This document shows, one piece after another, positions 8,255 to 16,970 of a DNA stretch of 64,000 nt. Below the pieces are notes generated by a model. The model saw nothing but the letters and a program-made list of their open reading frames with translations. It was not told where the DNA came from and searched no databases. The stretch's first letter is position 1. Every line of letters starts with the position of its first letter. Made by a program: the position numbers and the translations under genes. Where the stretch lies: assembly GCA_031394355.1 (NCBI GenBank), contig JANNSU010000059.1, positions 248,001-312,000 on the forward strand. The letters run 5' to 3'. Origin of the DNA: JAEUMY01 sp031394355. Its GTDB lineage: Bacteria > Pseudomonadota > Gammaproteobacteria > Burkholderiales > Usitatibacteraceae.

Positions 8255-8734
8255 TCAGTGCTTGTGCGAGCCTGAGTCCTTCTCCTGCGCCTTTGCCTTC
8301 ACGTCCAGCACGATGGTCTTCTTTGCTGCGTCCTCGAAGGTGAGCGTCAGCGGGATCTCATCGCCCTTCTTGATGGGCTGCTTCAATTGCATGAGCATGA
8401 CGTGCAGGCCGCCGGGCCTCAAGTCAACCAGCTTGCCGGCGGGAATGTCCACGGCGTCCACTGCCGACATGTTCATGACGCCATCTTTCATGGACATCTG
8501 GTGGATTTCCGTCATGCCGGCAACGGGGGACTCCGCCTTCACCAGCTTCATCGGCCTCGCGCTCTTGATGTGCATGTAGGCAGCGGAAACACTGGCACCC
8601 GGGACCGTGGTGCGTGCCCATGCGTCGAAGACTTTGACTTCGGTCTTGGCTGGGCTCTGCGCTTGTGCGCCGAGACTTGCCGTCATCGCAATCAATACTG
8701 AAAGAAGTTGAATCGCTGTTCGAGTGATGATCAT
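8255..8734 (-). CDS. PCu(A)C-type periplasmic copper chaperone
   Basis: A 159-residue protein with a signal peptide (hydrophobic residues 8-24, cleavage after AQA) and the PCu(A)C/DUF461 fold. The copper ligands are a Met/His cluster: AGMTEIHQMSMKDGVMNM in the middle and GGLHVMLMQLKQP later, the H-M-x-n-M-x-n-H-x-M pattern of Cu(I) chaperones for cytochrome oxidase. The tail GSHKH adds histidines. Its ATG overlaps the bioD stop, so it is transcribed with the biotin operon, although nothing links the two functions. Delivery of copper to a heme-copper oxidase is a family-based inference. Confidence 0.9.
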   Translation of the reverse strand: MIITRTAIQLLSVLIAMTASLGAQAQSPAKTEVKVFDAWARTTVPGASVSAAYMHIKSARPMKLVKAESPVAGMTEIHQMSMKDGVMNMSAVDAVDIPAGKLVDLRPGGLHVMLMQLKQPIKKGDEIPLTLTFEDAAKKTIVLDVKAKAQEKDSGSHKH

Positions 8735-9426
8735 GGCAGTGCTCCCTGTAGAAGTGGGTTGATATGCAAATGGGTTGCGACAATATCAGAGTTCATTCCA
8801 TGGTCTGCAAGCGACGGGACGATCCCGAGGCAGGGTGCGGCGAGGCGGCCACTGAGCGCGGCAATGTTCTCGTTGCGCACGGGCATGGCGGCATCAATCC
8901 CGTTTCCCACCCAGCCAGCCAGCGAGAGACCGCGTGAACGAATGGCCTCCGCCGTGAGCATCGCGTGATTGAGGCAGCCCAGTCGCAGACCTACAACCAG
9001 GATAACCGGCAGACTCAGTACTAGCGCGAGATCAGCCGTGTCAGCCGTATCGTTCAATGGCACCAGGAATCCTCCCACGCCTTCAACCAGAACCGTGTCA
9101 GCGCGTCGGGTGAGTGCTGCAAAGGCCATGCGAATATTCGCAAGGTCGATGACAACGTCTTCCTGGGCCGCTGCAATGTGTGGTGCGATGGCAGCCTTCA
9201 GGCGGTAGAGATTGATGTCCTCTGCGGTGACGGCAATGTGGCCGGCAGACAGGAGATGATCCACATCGTCGTTATGCCAAATGCCATCGCGCAGTTCGCA
9301 GCCTGCGGCGATCGGCTTCATGCCAATACAGCGGCTTCCGTGAGTTTGAAATGCGCGCATCAGACCGGCGGTGATCACCGTCTTTCCTACGCCGGTATCT
9401 GTGCCGGTAATGAAGTAGTGGCTCAT
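8731..9426 (-). CDS. bioD: ATP-dependent dethiobiotin synthetase
   Basis: BioD closes the ureido ring of dethiobiotin from diaminopelargonate, CO2 and ATP. The 231-residue protein begins with the P-loop GTDTGVGKTV and KPIAAGC, and has VEGVGGFLVPLND for the Mg-ATP/substrate side. Last biotin gene of a bioB-F-H-C-D run. A 12-bp palindrome is read A-N-I-R just before the VEGVGG motif. Confidence 0.95.
   Translation of the reverse strand: MSHYFITGTDTGVGKTVITAGLMRAFQTHGSRCIGMKPIAAGCELRDGIWHNDDVDHLLSAGHIAVTAEDINLYRLKAAIAPHIAAAQEDVVIDLANIRMAFAALTRRADTVLVEGVGGFLVPLNDTADTADLALVLSLPVILVVGLRLGCLNHAMLTAEAIRSRGLSLAGWVGNGIDAAMPVRNENIAALSGRLAAPCLGIVPSLADHGMNSDIVATHLHINPLLQGALP
9130..9141. repeat. GCGAATATTCGC palindrome, copy 6 (in bioD)
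   Basis: Exact copy read L-A-N-I-R-M on the minus strand; flanks are asymmetrical. Confidence 0.95.
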
Positions 9427-9441
9427 CGCTTCAGGGCCCGG

Positions 9442-10326
9442 TCAGCGTTTGAGGTCGAAGTGAATGACCTGTCTGCCATCGCCAGTCTTCGGTGCGGAGG
9501 CAAGAGGCTTCCAGGCGTGGCCGTACACCACCTCGTAGGTGGCAGGCAACCGATCATCCTTGCGAAACTGCTCATACGCCATGCGCAGTCTTGCCCAGCG
9601 CGACTTGCCCATGAGCCCCCGTTCGCGGTCAGGCAGCACATTGTGCGCGCCGATGGCCTTCAGTTCACGCAGAAGTGGGGTCAGCTCGGCATAGGTCAGT
9701 GTGAGGTGCTCCATGTCCATCACCGGATCGGCCAAGCGTGCCCGCACCAATTGGTCCCCAAGATCGTGCATGTCAATGAACTGGTTGACGTGCGGCTTGC
9801 CGTCCACGGCGGTGAATGCGGTACGCAGCTCCTTCAGCGTGTCCGGGCCGAAGGTGCTGAACAGCAACAGCCCGCCCGGGCGCAGCACACGCGCTGCCTC
9901 AGCGAATATTCGCATCGGGTCGCACCACTGCAACGCGAGGTTGGAGAACACCAGATCAACACTGGCATCGGCCAGCGGCAGCATTTCGCCGTCAGCACAG
10001 AGCCAGCCCATGCGCGCGGGGAAGGCCCATCGCATGAACCAGGAAGGTTGTGTTGCAGCGCGTGCGCGCGCCAGCATGGCCAGCGCCAGATCCAGCGAGA
10101 CGAGGTGTGCGTTGGCATAGCGTTGGCGCAATGGCGACGTGGCATAGCCCGTCCCGCTGCCCAGATCGAGCACGCGGGCTGGCGCGAGGCGGATGTAGTC
10201 CAGCCTGGCCAGCAGGCGATCTGCAACTTCGCGCTGAAGTGCCGCGGCGGCATCATAGGTCAGCACCGCGCGCTCAAACGAGCGGCGCACTGCGGCGCGA
10301 TCCGGCAACTGCGGCGGCGCGCTCAT
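9442..10326 (-). CDS. bioC: Malonyl-ACP O-methyltransferase
   Basis: BioC methylates malonyl-ACP so that fatty-acid synthesis can build the pimeloyl chain. The 294-residue class I methyltransferase has the SAM site VLDLGSGTGYAT (about residue 50), an acidic motif (LVSLDLALAML), and the post-II motif VDLVFSNLALQWCDP. Its start overlaps the bioH stop by four bases. A palindrome copy at 9902-9913 is read M-R-I-F-A, directly after the LQWCDP motif. Confidence 0.93.
   Translation of the reverse strand: MSAPPQLPDRAAVRRSFERAVLTYDAAAALQREVADRLLARLDYIRLAPARVLDLGSGTGYATSPLRQRYANAHLVSLDLALAMLARARAATQPSWFMRWAFPARMGWLCADGEMLPLADASVDLVFSNLALQWCDPMRIFAEAARVLRPGGLLLFSTFGPDTLKELRTAFTAVDGKPHVNQFIDMHDLGDQLVRARLADPVMDMEHLTLTYAELTPLLRELKAIGAHNVLPDRERGLMGKSRWARLRMAYEQFRKDDRLPATYEVVYGHAWKPLASAPKTGDGRQVIHFDLKR
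9902..9913. repeat. GCGAATATTCGC palindrome, copy 7 (in bioC)
   Basis: Exact copy in the third phase, read R-I-F-A on the minus strand. Confidence 0.95.
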
Positions 10327-11087
10327 GCGGCCGCACCCAGGAAACCCAGCATTTCCGCAGCCACTGCTTCGCGATGGGACAGAAATGGCGCATGTGCTGC
10401 ACCGGACAGTTCCGTGAAATGCGCGCCGCTGATATTGCCGGCGAGCCAGCGTCCAGCACCGACTGGTATCAAGGTATCGCGGTCGCCGTGCAGCACCAGC
10501 GTGGGTGCCTGGATGCGCGTTACAGCGCTGCGCAAGTCTGTTTCCGCGAGCAGATCCAGCCCCCTGCCCAGGACATCCGGGTGGGGTTCGCCGCGAAGGA
10601 ACAAGGACTGCATCAATTGGCGCAGCGCGGCGCGCGCGGCGCTGTCATGCAGAGTCTGCAGTGCGAGGAAATCATTCAATGTGGCACGGTAGTCAATGCC
10701 GAGTCGGCGGGCAAAGTCTTTCAGTACGTCGGGCTGCATCGCAACACTCCAGTCGCTTCGCGCCACAAAGCAGGGCGTGGTGGCGAGCAGCACCAGATGG
10801 CGCGGCGGTGATCGCAGCGCCATCTGCATCGCCACCAGGCCGCCGAGCGACCATCCGACGAGCGAATGGTCGCGCGGGATGCGCAGAGCGACGTCATGTG
10901 CCATGGCATCGAGGTCGCCCAGCGGACATTCACGCGAGTGACCATGCCCTGGCAGATCGACCAGGTGCAAGGTGAAGTGCTGCGCAAGCTGATCCGTAAG
11001 CGCTCCCCACGCGCCGCCATGCAAACCCCAGCCATGCAGCAGCACAAGGTCGGGGCCGCGGCCCAGGGTTTCAACATGCAGGCTCAT
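10323..11087 (-). CDS. bioH: Pimeloyl-ACP methyl ester carboxylesterase
   Basis: BioH removes the methyl mask placed by BioC, ending pimeloyl elongation. The 254-residue alpha/beta hydrolase has the oxyanion motif LHGWGLHGGAW near residue 18 and the nucleophile elbow GWSLGG. The acid sits in LHGDRDTLIP and the catalytic His in SGAAHAPFLSH. Overlapping starts and stops on both sides (bioF and bioC) show a coupled operon. Confidence 0.93.
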   Translation of the reverse strand: MSLHVETLGRGPDLVLLHGWGLHGGAWGALTDQLAQHFTLHLVDLPGHGHSRECPLGDLDAMAHDVALRIPRDHSLVGWSLGGLVAMQMALRSPPRHLVLLATTPCFVARSDWSVAMQPDVLKDFARRLGIDYRATLNDFLALQTLHDSAARAALRQLMQSLFLRGEPHPDVLGRGLDLLAETDLRSAVTRIQAPTLVLHGDRDTLIPVGAGRWLAGNISGAHFTELSGAAHAPFLSHREAVAAEMLGFLGAAA

Positions 11088-12250
11088 CCGGCACCTTTCT
11101 CAAGCGCGACGAGCAGGCGGTCTATGTCTTCAAACGTGTGCGCGGCGCTGAGCGAGATGCGTAGTCTTGCCGTCCCCGACGGGACGGTCGGGGGGCGGAT
11201 GACGGGGGCCCAGATACCGGCTTGCATGAGCGCTTCTGAAACAGCCAGTGCAGCCGCATTGTCGCCGATGATGAGGGGCTGAATGGCGCTGAAAGAGGCA
11301 GGCAACAACCAGCCGCGTGCCGCCGCAATCGGTATGGCGCCATCACGGAATCGCAAGATGTTGTCCAGCAACTGCTGGCGCAGTGCGTCGCCTTCGCGAA
11401 CCAGGTCCAGCGCCTTCAGCGTGGCATGGGCGATGAGTGGTGGCGCCGCGGTCGTGAAGAGATATCCTGGCGCGGTCTGCATGATCCAGTCCACGATGTC
11501 GCGTCGTCCCGCGACGAAAGCGCCAGCGGTACCGACCGCCTTGCCCAGCGTGGCCATCTGCACGATGCGCGGTGAGCGCAGTCCCAGCATGGAAAGCGAT
11601 CCCTGTCCTGTCGGCCCCAGCACGCCGAAACCATGCGCGTCATCCACTACCAGCAGCGCGTCGTGTGCATCCGCCAGTTCCAGCAGCGCAGCAAGCGGTG
11701 CGATGTCGCCATCCATGCTGAACACCGCGTCGGTGGCAATGATTTTCTGCTTTGCGGTCGATGCTTCCAACAACGCTCGGGCATGTGTCGCATCAGCGTG
11801 TGCATAGCGGCGAAAGTCGGCGCGCGAGAGGCGCGCGCCGTCATTGAGGCAGGCGTGATTCAGCTTGTCCGCGACGATAAGCGTGTCGCGGTCTGCCAGC
11901 GCGGTGAGGATGGCGAGATTGGCCAGGTAACCTGTAGAAAAGAGCAATGTGGCTTCGCTTTGCGAATATTCGCAAAGCACGTTTTCCAGATCTGCATGTG
12001 CCGAGGAGTGTCCCGACAAGAAGTGCGCCGCGCCCGATCCCACACCAAAGCGCTCTGCACCATCAAGCGCCGCGTGAATGACATCGGGATGAGCGGCCAA
12101 TCCCAGATAGTCATTGCTCGCAAACGAAAGCATCTCGCGTTCATCGACAATGGCATGCGGATGCTGCGGCGACGACAAGGTGCGCCGCACGCGCAGGCGA
12201 TGCTCCCCGGCCAGCGCTTCAAGGCGGGCACTGAAGTCCCAGGCGGTCAC
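11084..12250 (-). CDS. bioF: 8-amino-7-oxononanoate synthase
   Basis: BioF condenses pimeloyl-ACP/CoA with alanine using PLP. The 388-residue protein has the family motifs SNDYLGLAAHPDV, DDAHGFGVLGPTGQGS (PLP Asp/His) and TLGKAVGTAGAFVAG (PLP Lys). The start codon is GTG at 12250, 15 bases behind the bioB stop. A palindrome copy lies in LCEYSQSEATLLF, a stretch of the family that usually reads E-x-F/Y-S, so the site may be tolerated there. Confidence 0.94.
   Translation of the reverse strand: MTAWDFSARLEALAGEHRLRVRRTLSSPQHPHAIVDEREMLSFASNDYLGLAAHPDVIHAALDGAERFGVGSGAAHFLSGHSSAHADLENVLCEYSQSEATLLFSTGYLANLAILTALADRDTLIVADKLNHACLNDGARLSRADFRRYAHADATHARALLEASTAKQKIIATDAVFSMDGDIAPLAALLELADAHDALLVVDDAHGFGVLGPTGQGSLSMLGLRSPRIVQMATLGKAVGTAGAFVAGRRDIVDWIMQTAPGYLFTTAAPPLIAHATLKALDLVREGDALRQQLLDNILRFRDGAIPIAAARGWLLPASFSAIQPLIIGDNAAALAVSEALMQAGIWAPVIRPPTVPSGTARLRISLSAAHTFEDIDRLLVALEKGAG
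11957..11978. repeat. 22-bp perfect palindrome around GCGAATATTCGC copy 8 (in bioF)
   Basis: The core at 11962-11973 is flanked by GCTTT on the left and AAAGC on the right, giving 11 paired bases. The core is read C-E-Y-S-Q inside a coding gene, so the extra symmetry is present despite codon constraints. Confidence 0.95.
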
Positions 12251-12265
12251 GGACAGATCAGTCGG

Positions 12266-13264
12266 TCAGAGCGGTTTGATATCCAGCTTGGCGAAGAGCG
12301 CGCGGTCGCGATCAGCCTCGGGATTTCCGGTGGTGAGCAATTTCTCTCCATAAAAAATGGAATTGGCGCCCGAGAGGAAACAAAGTGCCTGGACTGCTTC
12401 GGGCATTTGCTGACGGCCGGCAGACAAGCGCACGAAACTCTTGGGCATGGTGATTCGTGCGACGGCGATGGTGCGTACGAATTCAGTCCAGTCCAACGCG
12501 TCCTCACCGTTCAGGTCGTCGTGCAGGGGAGTACCTTCCACCTGCACGAGGTTGTTGATGGGCACGGACTCTGGTTGCGGATCCAGATTGGCCAACTGCG
12601 CAATGAGTCCGGCGCGTTGGGCGCGCGACTCGCCCATGCCGACTATGCCGCCGCAGCAGACGTGAATGCCGGCGTCGCGCACGCGACCCAAGGTGTCGAG
12701 GCGATCCTGATAGTCGCGCGTGGTAATGACGTCGCCATAGAATTCGGGTGCAGTGTCGAGATTGTGGTTGTAGTAGTCGAGACCGGCATCTCTCAATTGT
12801 TCCGCCTGACCATCCTTCAGCTTGCCCAGCGTGCAGCAGGTCTCCAGTCCAAGGGCCTTCACCTCGCGAACCATGTTCAGCACGGGGTCAAGGTCGCGCT
12901 GCTTCGGGCCGCGCCAGGCGGCACCCATGCAGAATCGGGATGCACCGTGCGCCTTGGCTTCCTTTGCCGCTGACACGACGGCATCCAGGTCAAGCAGTTC
13001 CTGGCTCTCGACGCCCGTGTGATAGCGTGCCGATTGCGGACAGTAACCGCAGTCTTCAGGGCAGCCGCCGGTCTTGATCGACAGGAGTGTGGAGAGTTGC
13101 ACGCGGTTGGGGTCAAAGTTCGCGCGGTGAACCAGCATTGCCCGGTGGACGAGATCGTTGAACGGCAGCGCGAAGTGCGCCTCAATTTCTGCGACGGAGA
13201 ATCGCGGTGGTTTGTCGGGCCGAGCGTGCTGGCGGGTAGGTAGTGTGATGACCTGTGTGTCCAT
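12266..13264 (-). CDS. bioB: Biotin synthase (radical SAM)
   Basis: BioB inserts sulfur into dethiobiotin. The radical-SAM cluster motif is C-x3-C-x2-C (CPEDCGYC, near residue 60), followed by the conserved YCPQSARYHTGVE. Later residues include NHNLDT and the arginine-containing C-terminal half (PVPINNL-type sequence). I chose the ATG at 13264 (MDTQVITLP, 332 aa); a GTG 11 codons upstream is possible. Neither has a strong ribosome site. First gene of bioBFHCD. Confidence 0.94.
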   Translation of the reverse strand: MDTQVITLPTRQHARPDKPPRFSVAEIEAHFALPFNDLVHRAMLVHRANFDPNRVQLSTLLSIKTGGCPEDCGYCPQSARYHTGVESQELLDLDAVVSAAKEAKAHGASRFCMGAAWRGPKQRDLDPVLNMVREVKALGLETCCTLGKLKDGQAEQLRDAGLDYYNHNLDTAPEFYGDVITTRDYQDRLDTLGRVRDAGIHVCCGGIVGMGESRAQRAGLIAQLANLDPQPESVPINNLVQVEGTPLHDDLNGEDALDWTEFVRTIAVARITMPKSFVRLSAGRQQMPEAVQALCFLSGANSIFYGEKLLTTGNPEADRDRALFAKLDIKPL

Positions 13265-13299
13265 TGGCGGGTTTCGCTGTGAGATGGAGTCAAGCACGG

Positions 13300-13305
13300 A
13301 TTATA
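13300..13305 (-). promoter_or_regulatory. Candidate sigma70 -10 box for the biotin operon
   Basis: A perfect TATAAT is present on the minus strand 36 bases before the bioB ATG. TCGACA lies upstream at a slightly long spacing of about 19 bases as a possible -35. The 122-bp gap 13265-13386 must serve both bioB and the divergent comF. I see no clear operator. Confidence 0.45.
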
Positions 13306-13386
13306 GGATTTCCTGTCGAGAGATTGTCGAGAATGTCTGGATATTTGCCCAAAATTGAGTCAATTCTGTGCGCGTTGTAACGGGTC

Positions 13387-14178
13387 ATGAATAGGCCTGA
13401 GGAAAACAGCGCGTTGCGCGCCGCATTGGCGCTGCACAAGTGGTTTACACCGCGCCTGCGTCATGCTTCCTGTCTCTTCTGTCTCGCCCCGATGGATTCT
13501 GTCCGCTTGCCAGTGGCGCGAATTTGCAGTGGGTGTCATGAGGATCTGCCCCGTCCCGCTCCCCACGCTTGTTTGCAGTGTGCCGCGCCCGTTGATGCGC
13601 CCGGATTGTGCGGACAATGCATTGCCGAACCGCCCGCTTTCGATGCGACGGTGGCCGCGTGTGTCTTCGCCTTTCCGGTGAGCCCCGTGATCAGTCAGTT
13701 CAAGTACGGATCCAGATTGGCCTATGCGGGCTGGATGGCGGATGCGCTCGCAACCGCCGTGCAGTCGGCCGGTGCCGACCGGGACGTTGACTGGATTCTG
13801 CCGCTTCCGCTGAGCCGTGCCCGGATCGCAGAGCGGGGCTTCAATCAGTCTGCGCTGATCGCGGAAGGTGTCGCCCGGCAGCTTCAGCTGCCGTTGCACC
13901 GGGATGAGCTCCTCCGCGTACGCCATACCGCGCCGCAGGTCGGCCTGGACATCAAGTCCCGCTGGAAGAATCTGAAAGGCGCCTTTGAGGCTGATCATCT
14001 TGTGACCGATCAGCGCATTGCCGTCATCGATGACGTCATGACAACCGGTGCCACGCTGGATGCGGCGGCCAGGGCGTTGAAGCAGTCAGGTGCCGCCCGC
14101 GTGGTGGCGTGGGTGGTCGCCCGCGCGGACCGAAGGACAGCGCAATCCGCCTCCACTGAAAGAACGCTTCATGTTTGA
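13387..14178 (+). CDS. comF: ComF family phosphoribosyltransferase-like protein
   Basis: A 263-residue ComF/GntX family protein. It has an N-terminal Cys-rich zinc-finger-like region (CLFC, CSGC, CLQC, CGQC) and a C-terminal phosphoribosyltransferase fold with the PRPP loop IAVIDDVMTTGATLDAAA. Members are needed for handling imported single-stranded DNA in naturally competent bacteria, but the exact reaction is unknown. It overlaps trmL by eight bases. Its presence is only weak evidence for competence, since ComF is widespread. Confidence 0.88.
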   Translation: MNRPEENSALRAALALHKWFTPRLRHASCLFCLAPMDSVRLPVARICSGCHEDLPRPAPHACLQCAAPVDAPGLCGQCIAEPPAFDATVAACVFAFPVSPVISQFKYGSRLAYAGWMADALATAVQSAGADRDVDWILPLPLSRARIAERGFNQSALIAEGVARQLQLPLHRDELLRVRHTAPQVGLDIKSRWKNLKGAFEADHLVTDQRIAVIDDVMTTGATLDAAARALKQSGAARVVAWVVARADRRTAQSASTERTLHV

Positions 14179-14644
14179 AGTGATTCTGTTCGAGCCTGAA
14201 ATTGCGCCCAATACCGGCAATGTCATCCGACTTTGCGCGAATACAGGCGCAGGTCTGCATCTGGTCGAGCCTTTGGGGTTTGAGCCGGATGATGCGAAGC
14301 TCCGGCGGGCGGGGCTCGATTATCACGACTGGGCAAAGGTTCGACGGCATGCCAACTGGGATGTGGCGAAGGCCGCCCTCGAGGTAGACGGCGGTCGGCG
14401 AATATTCGCAGTATCCACCCGGGGAAGCCGCATGCATCATCAGGTGACATATCTTCCCGGCGACGCGTTTCTCTTTGGCCCTGAAAGCCGCGGCTTACCC
14501 CAGTCCCTGCTGGATGAATTCCCAGCAGACCGGGTCATCCGCCTGCCCATGCGGCCTGCCAACCGCAGCCTGAATCTCTCGAACGCGGTTGCCGTGCTGG
14601 TGTATGAAGCTTGGCGCCAGCAGGGATTTTCCGGCGGCAGTTGA
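14171..14644 (+). CDS. trmL: tRNA (cytidine/uridine-2'-O-)-methyltransferase TrmL
   Basis: A 157-residue SPOUT methyltransferase that modifies the wobble base (position 34) of certain leucine tRNAs. N-terminal FEPEIAPNTGNVIRLCANTGA and the knotted C-terminal region FLFGPESRGLP and IRLPMRPANRSLNLSNAVAV are diagnostic. The start at 14171 lies inside the comF tail and follows AAAGAACG. The stop is 6 bases before the convergent gpsA stop. One palindrome copy is read R-R-I-F-A-V-S. Confidence 0.93.
   Translation: MFEVILFEPEIAPNTGNVIRLCANTGAGLHLVEPLGFEPDDAKLRRAGLDYHDWAKVRRHANWDVAKAALEVDGGRRIFAVSTRGSRMHHQVTYLPGDAFLFGPESRGLPQSLLDEFPADRVIRLPMRPANRSLNLSNAVAVLVYEAWRQQGFSGGS
14398..14409. repeat. GCGAATATTCGC palindrome, copy 9 (in trmL)
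   Basis: Exact copy read R-I-F-A. The next exact copy is 8.6 kb away, the largest gap in the window. Confidence 0.95.
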
Positions 14645-14650
14645 AGCGGA

Positions 14651-15640
14651 TCAGTGTGACTCGGGCCGAGGTTCCCGTGCCATCAGTTGCAGTACCGCGG
14701 CGCTGGGCGAGAGTCCGTCAAACAGCAGGCCGCACACCGCATCGGTAATGGGCATGTCGCAGTGATGTTCGCGGGCCAAAGCCTGAGCGGCTCGCGCCGA
14801 GTTGACCCCCTCCGCGACATGTCCCAAGTCCGCCAGAATGGCCGGGAGCGATTGACCGGCGGCCAGCCGTCTACCCACCGTGCGATTGCGCGACAAGTCA
14901 CCCGTCGCCGTCAGCACCAGATCGCCGACACCAGTCAAGCCCATGAATGTTTCCGGCTTGCCGCCCAGCGCGACGCCCAGACGGCTGATCTCTGACAGGC
15001 CTCGGGTAATGAGTGCGGCACGAGCATTGTTGCCAAGATCGAGGCCATCCGACACACCGGCTGCGATGGCAATCACGTTCTTCAGTGCGCCACCCAGCTC
15101 GACGCCAATGAGATCGGTGCTGCTGTAGACCCGAAGCGTATTGCTGTTCAGCGCTGCCGCTGTGGCGCTTGCAAAACTCGGGTCGGCAGAGGCAAGGGTC
15201 AGCGCTGCCGGTTTGCCTTGGGCAACTTCCATGGCAAAACTTGGCCCGGAGAGCGGGCCGCGGGGGAGATGCGCTGGCAGCAGCGCATCGGCAATCTGAT
15301 GCGGGAGTCGTCCGGTACTGGTTTCAAATCCCTTGCATGCCCAGAGAAACGGCACCTCCGGCGCCTGGTGCTGCATCAGCGTCATCACGGGCGCCATGCC
15401 CGATGTGCTCGTGACGAGGACGATGAGTTCCGCACCAGTCATGGCTGCGCCAAGATCATGCGTTACGCTCAAGTCAGGCGGGAGGTGAATTCCGGGCAGA
15501 TAGCGTTGATTGACTTTGGTGCTCGCCAGCATCGCGGCAAGTTCCGCATTCCGCGTCCAGAGGGTGGTGTCGTGGTGCCGCGAAAGGCTGATCGCGAGTG
15601 CTGTACCCCATGCGCCGGCGCCTAGCACCGCGAGCTTCAT
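14651..15640 (-). CDS. gpsA: NAD(P)H-dependent glycerol-3-phosphate dehydrogenase
   Basis: GpsA reduces dihydroxyacetone phosphate to sn-glycerol 3-phosphate for phospholipids. The 329-residue protein starts with the Rossmann motif VLGAGAWGTALA. It has CKGFE, LSGPSFAMEVAQGKPAALT, the catalytic Lys region GGALKNVIAIAAGVSDGLDLG, and the product-site segment SRNRTVGRRL. Its start overlaps the SH3-protein stop. Confidence 0.95.
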   Translation of the reverse strand: MKLAVLGAGAWGTALAISLSRHHDTTLWTRNAELAAMLASTKVNQRYLPGIHLPPDLSVTHDLGAAMTGAELIVLVTSTSGMAPVMTLMQHQAPEVPFLWACKGFETSTGRLPHQIADALLPAHLPRGPLSGPSFAMEVAQGKPAALTLASADPSFASATAAALNSNTLRVYSSTDLIGVELGGALKNVIAIAAGVSDGLDLGNNARAALITRGLSEISRLGVALGGKPETFMGLTGVGDLVLTATGDLSRNRTVGRRLAAGQSLPAILADLGHVAEGVNSARAAQALAREHHCDMPITDAVCGLLFDGLSPSAAVLQLMAREPRPESH

Positions 15641-16095
15641 AGTCCCCAGATCAGGCTGATGGGAATGAAGCCTGCGGCGCCATCTCGATGCCGAACGGGC
15701 GCAAAGCCCTCCACCGGCGCGCCGGTGAGTTCAAGGACAACGCCCCGTTTCACTTCGAATGCAATCGGAGCTGCCGCTTTGGATTGGCTGCGCACTTCAG
15801 CGGCTGCCGCGCTGACGACGACCAGGCGCTTGTCGGTGAGTGCGACATTCTCAACCCAGGCAAGCTCACCTGAGAAATCACGCACTTTGCTCCACTTGTC
15901 CAGCTTTACGACCACTTCGACCGGCTGCCATGCACCCAGAACATGCAGCTTGGTGGACTTTGCCGCGGGCGCATCGAACAAGATCGTCGGCCGTTCGCCA
16001 ACGCTGCGAAAATCCGCTGACATGGCGACGGTTGGCAGGAACATCCCTGCCAACCATGCGGCTGCGAAAAGCATTCGGCGCTGTGCCACGATCAA
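15637..16095 (-). CDS. Secreted bacterial SH3-domain protein
   Basis: A 152-residue protein with a signal peptide (hydrophobic residues 8-24, cleavage near AMS-ADF). Its SH3b-like domain has RPTILFDAPAAKSTKLHVLGAWQPVEVVVKLDKWSKV (key features only), where the W-x-K-V turn is typical. A second beta-rich part ends GFIPISLIWGL. Such proteins sit next to gpsA and secB in many betaproteobacteria. A peptidoglycan- or periplasm-related role is inferred; no function is established. Confidence 0.75.
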   Translation of the reverse strand: MIVAQRRMLFAAAWLAGMFLPTVAMSADFRSVGERPTILFDAPAAKSTKLHVLGAWQPVEVVVKLDKWSKVRDFSGELAWVENVALTDKRLVVVSAAAAEVRSQSKAAAPIAFEVKRGVVLELTGAPVEGFAPVRHRDGAAGFIPISLIWGL

Positions 16096-16103
16096 GCCTG
16101 CCG

Positions 16104-16586
16104 TCAGTGCGTGGTGGCAACGGCTGGTGCGGGCGCGGGCTGACCGGTGTCGGCCTGTTTCTGTGCGGCAAACAGCGCTTCGAAATTGACCGGGTTCAGC
16201 AGCACGGGCGGGAAGCCTGCTGCGACGAGGGAGTCAGAGACTGCCTGGCGAGCATATGGAAACAGGATGTTCGGGCATGAAATGGCCAGCACTGCTTCCA
16301 GGTCGCCTTCGGGAATGTTCTTGACGGTGAAGATTCCAGCCTGGCCCGCTTCGACCAGAAACATGGTTTTCTCACCGACCTTTGCGGAGACGGTCACAGT
16401 CAGCAGTGTGTGATAGATGCCATCGTCAACCTTGCTGCTGCTATGGTGCAATTGCACATCAACCTGCGGGCCCTCGCGCTCCAGAAAGATCTGCGGCGCA
16501 TTCGGCACTTCCACCGACAAGTCCTTCAGGTAGATCTTCTCTATGGAGAAGAGAGGTTGGTCATTCTGGGTTGTTACGTCGCTCAT
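16104..16586 (-). CDS. secB: Protein-export chaperone SecB
   Basis: SecB keeps preproteins unfolded and hands them to SecA. The 160-residue protein has the family strands FSIEKIYLKDLSVEVPNAPQ (N-terminal) and the conserved CPNILFPYARQAVSDSLVAAGFPPVLLNPVNFEALF region (key features only). A clear AAGGAAAACGTC leads into the ATG. It lies upstream of the SH3-protein gene with a small gap, and a 135-bp gap separates it from grxC. Confidence 0.95.
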   Translation of the reverse strand: MSDVTTQNDQPLFSIEKIYLKDLSVEVPNAPQIFLEREGPQVDVQLHHSSSKVDDGIYHTLLTVTVSAKVGEKTMFLVEAGQAGIFTVKNIPEGDLEAVLAISCPNILFPYARQAVSDSLVAAGFPPVLLNPVNFEALFAAQKQADTGQPAPAPAVATTH

Positions 16587-16710
16587 GACGTTTTCCTTGT
16601 TGAAGTAATGGGTGATTCAGAAGTGCGTCCGAGAACCGGCATTCCGAAATTGGCTGTGAGAAGAAAGAACCTGGCTGAGACGCGTCGAAGCTTCCTCAAT
16701 CCGATAGCTG

Positions 16711-16968
16711 TCAAGTTGCCAGCAGGGGATCCAGACCGCCGGCGCGATCCAGTGCCGACAAGTCGTCGAAGCCACCAATGTGCTGGTCGCCAATATAAAT
16801 CTGCGGGACAGTGCGCCGCCCGGTGCGCTGCATCATTTCCTCGCGTGCCGCAGGGTCGACGTCGATACGGATTTTTTCGATGCCTTTCACTCCCTTGCTG
16901 GTGAGGAGCTTTTCAGCCATGACACAGTAAGGGCACACTGCAGTGGAATACATACGGACGACAGCCAT
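16711..16968 (-). CDS. grxC: Glutaredoxin 3
   Basis: A small glutathione-dependent thiol oxidoreductase (85 aa) with active site CPYC at residues 12-15, TVPQIYIGDQHIGGFDDL for the glutathione site and a C-terminal helix. I prefer ATG 16968, which follows GGAGA at seven bases. A GTG at 16974 overlaps the rhodanese stop and would add only two residues. The 124-bp gap to secB (16587-16710) holds no recognisable element. Confidence 0.93.
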   Translation of the reverse strand: MAVVRMYSTAVCPYCVMAEKLLTSKGVKGIEKIRIDVDPAAREEMMQRTGRRTVPQIYIGDQHIGGFDDLSALDRAGGLDPLLAT

Positions 16969-16970
16969 GT

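Noticed and set aside
9178..10692. Plus-strand 504-codon open frame across bioD-bioC-bioH
   Set aside because: Crosses three well-defined minus-strand genes and has no recognisable domain.
11633..12973. Plus-strand 446-codon open frame across bioF-bioB
   Set aside because: Antisense to two enzymes with all catalytic motifs intact.
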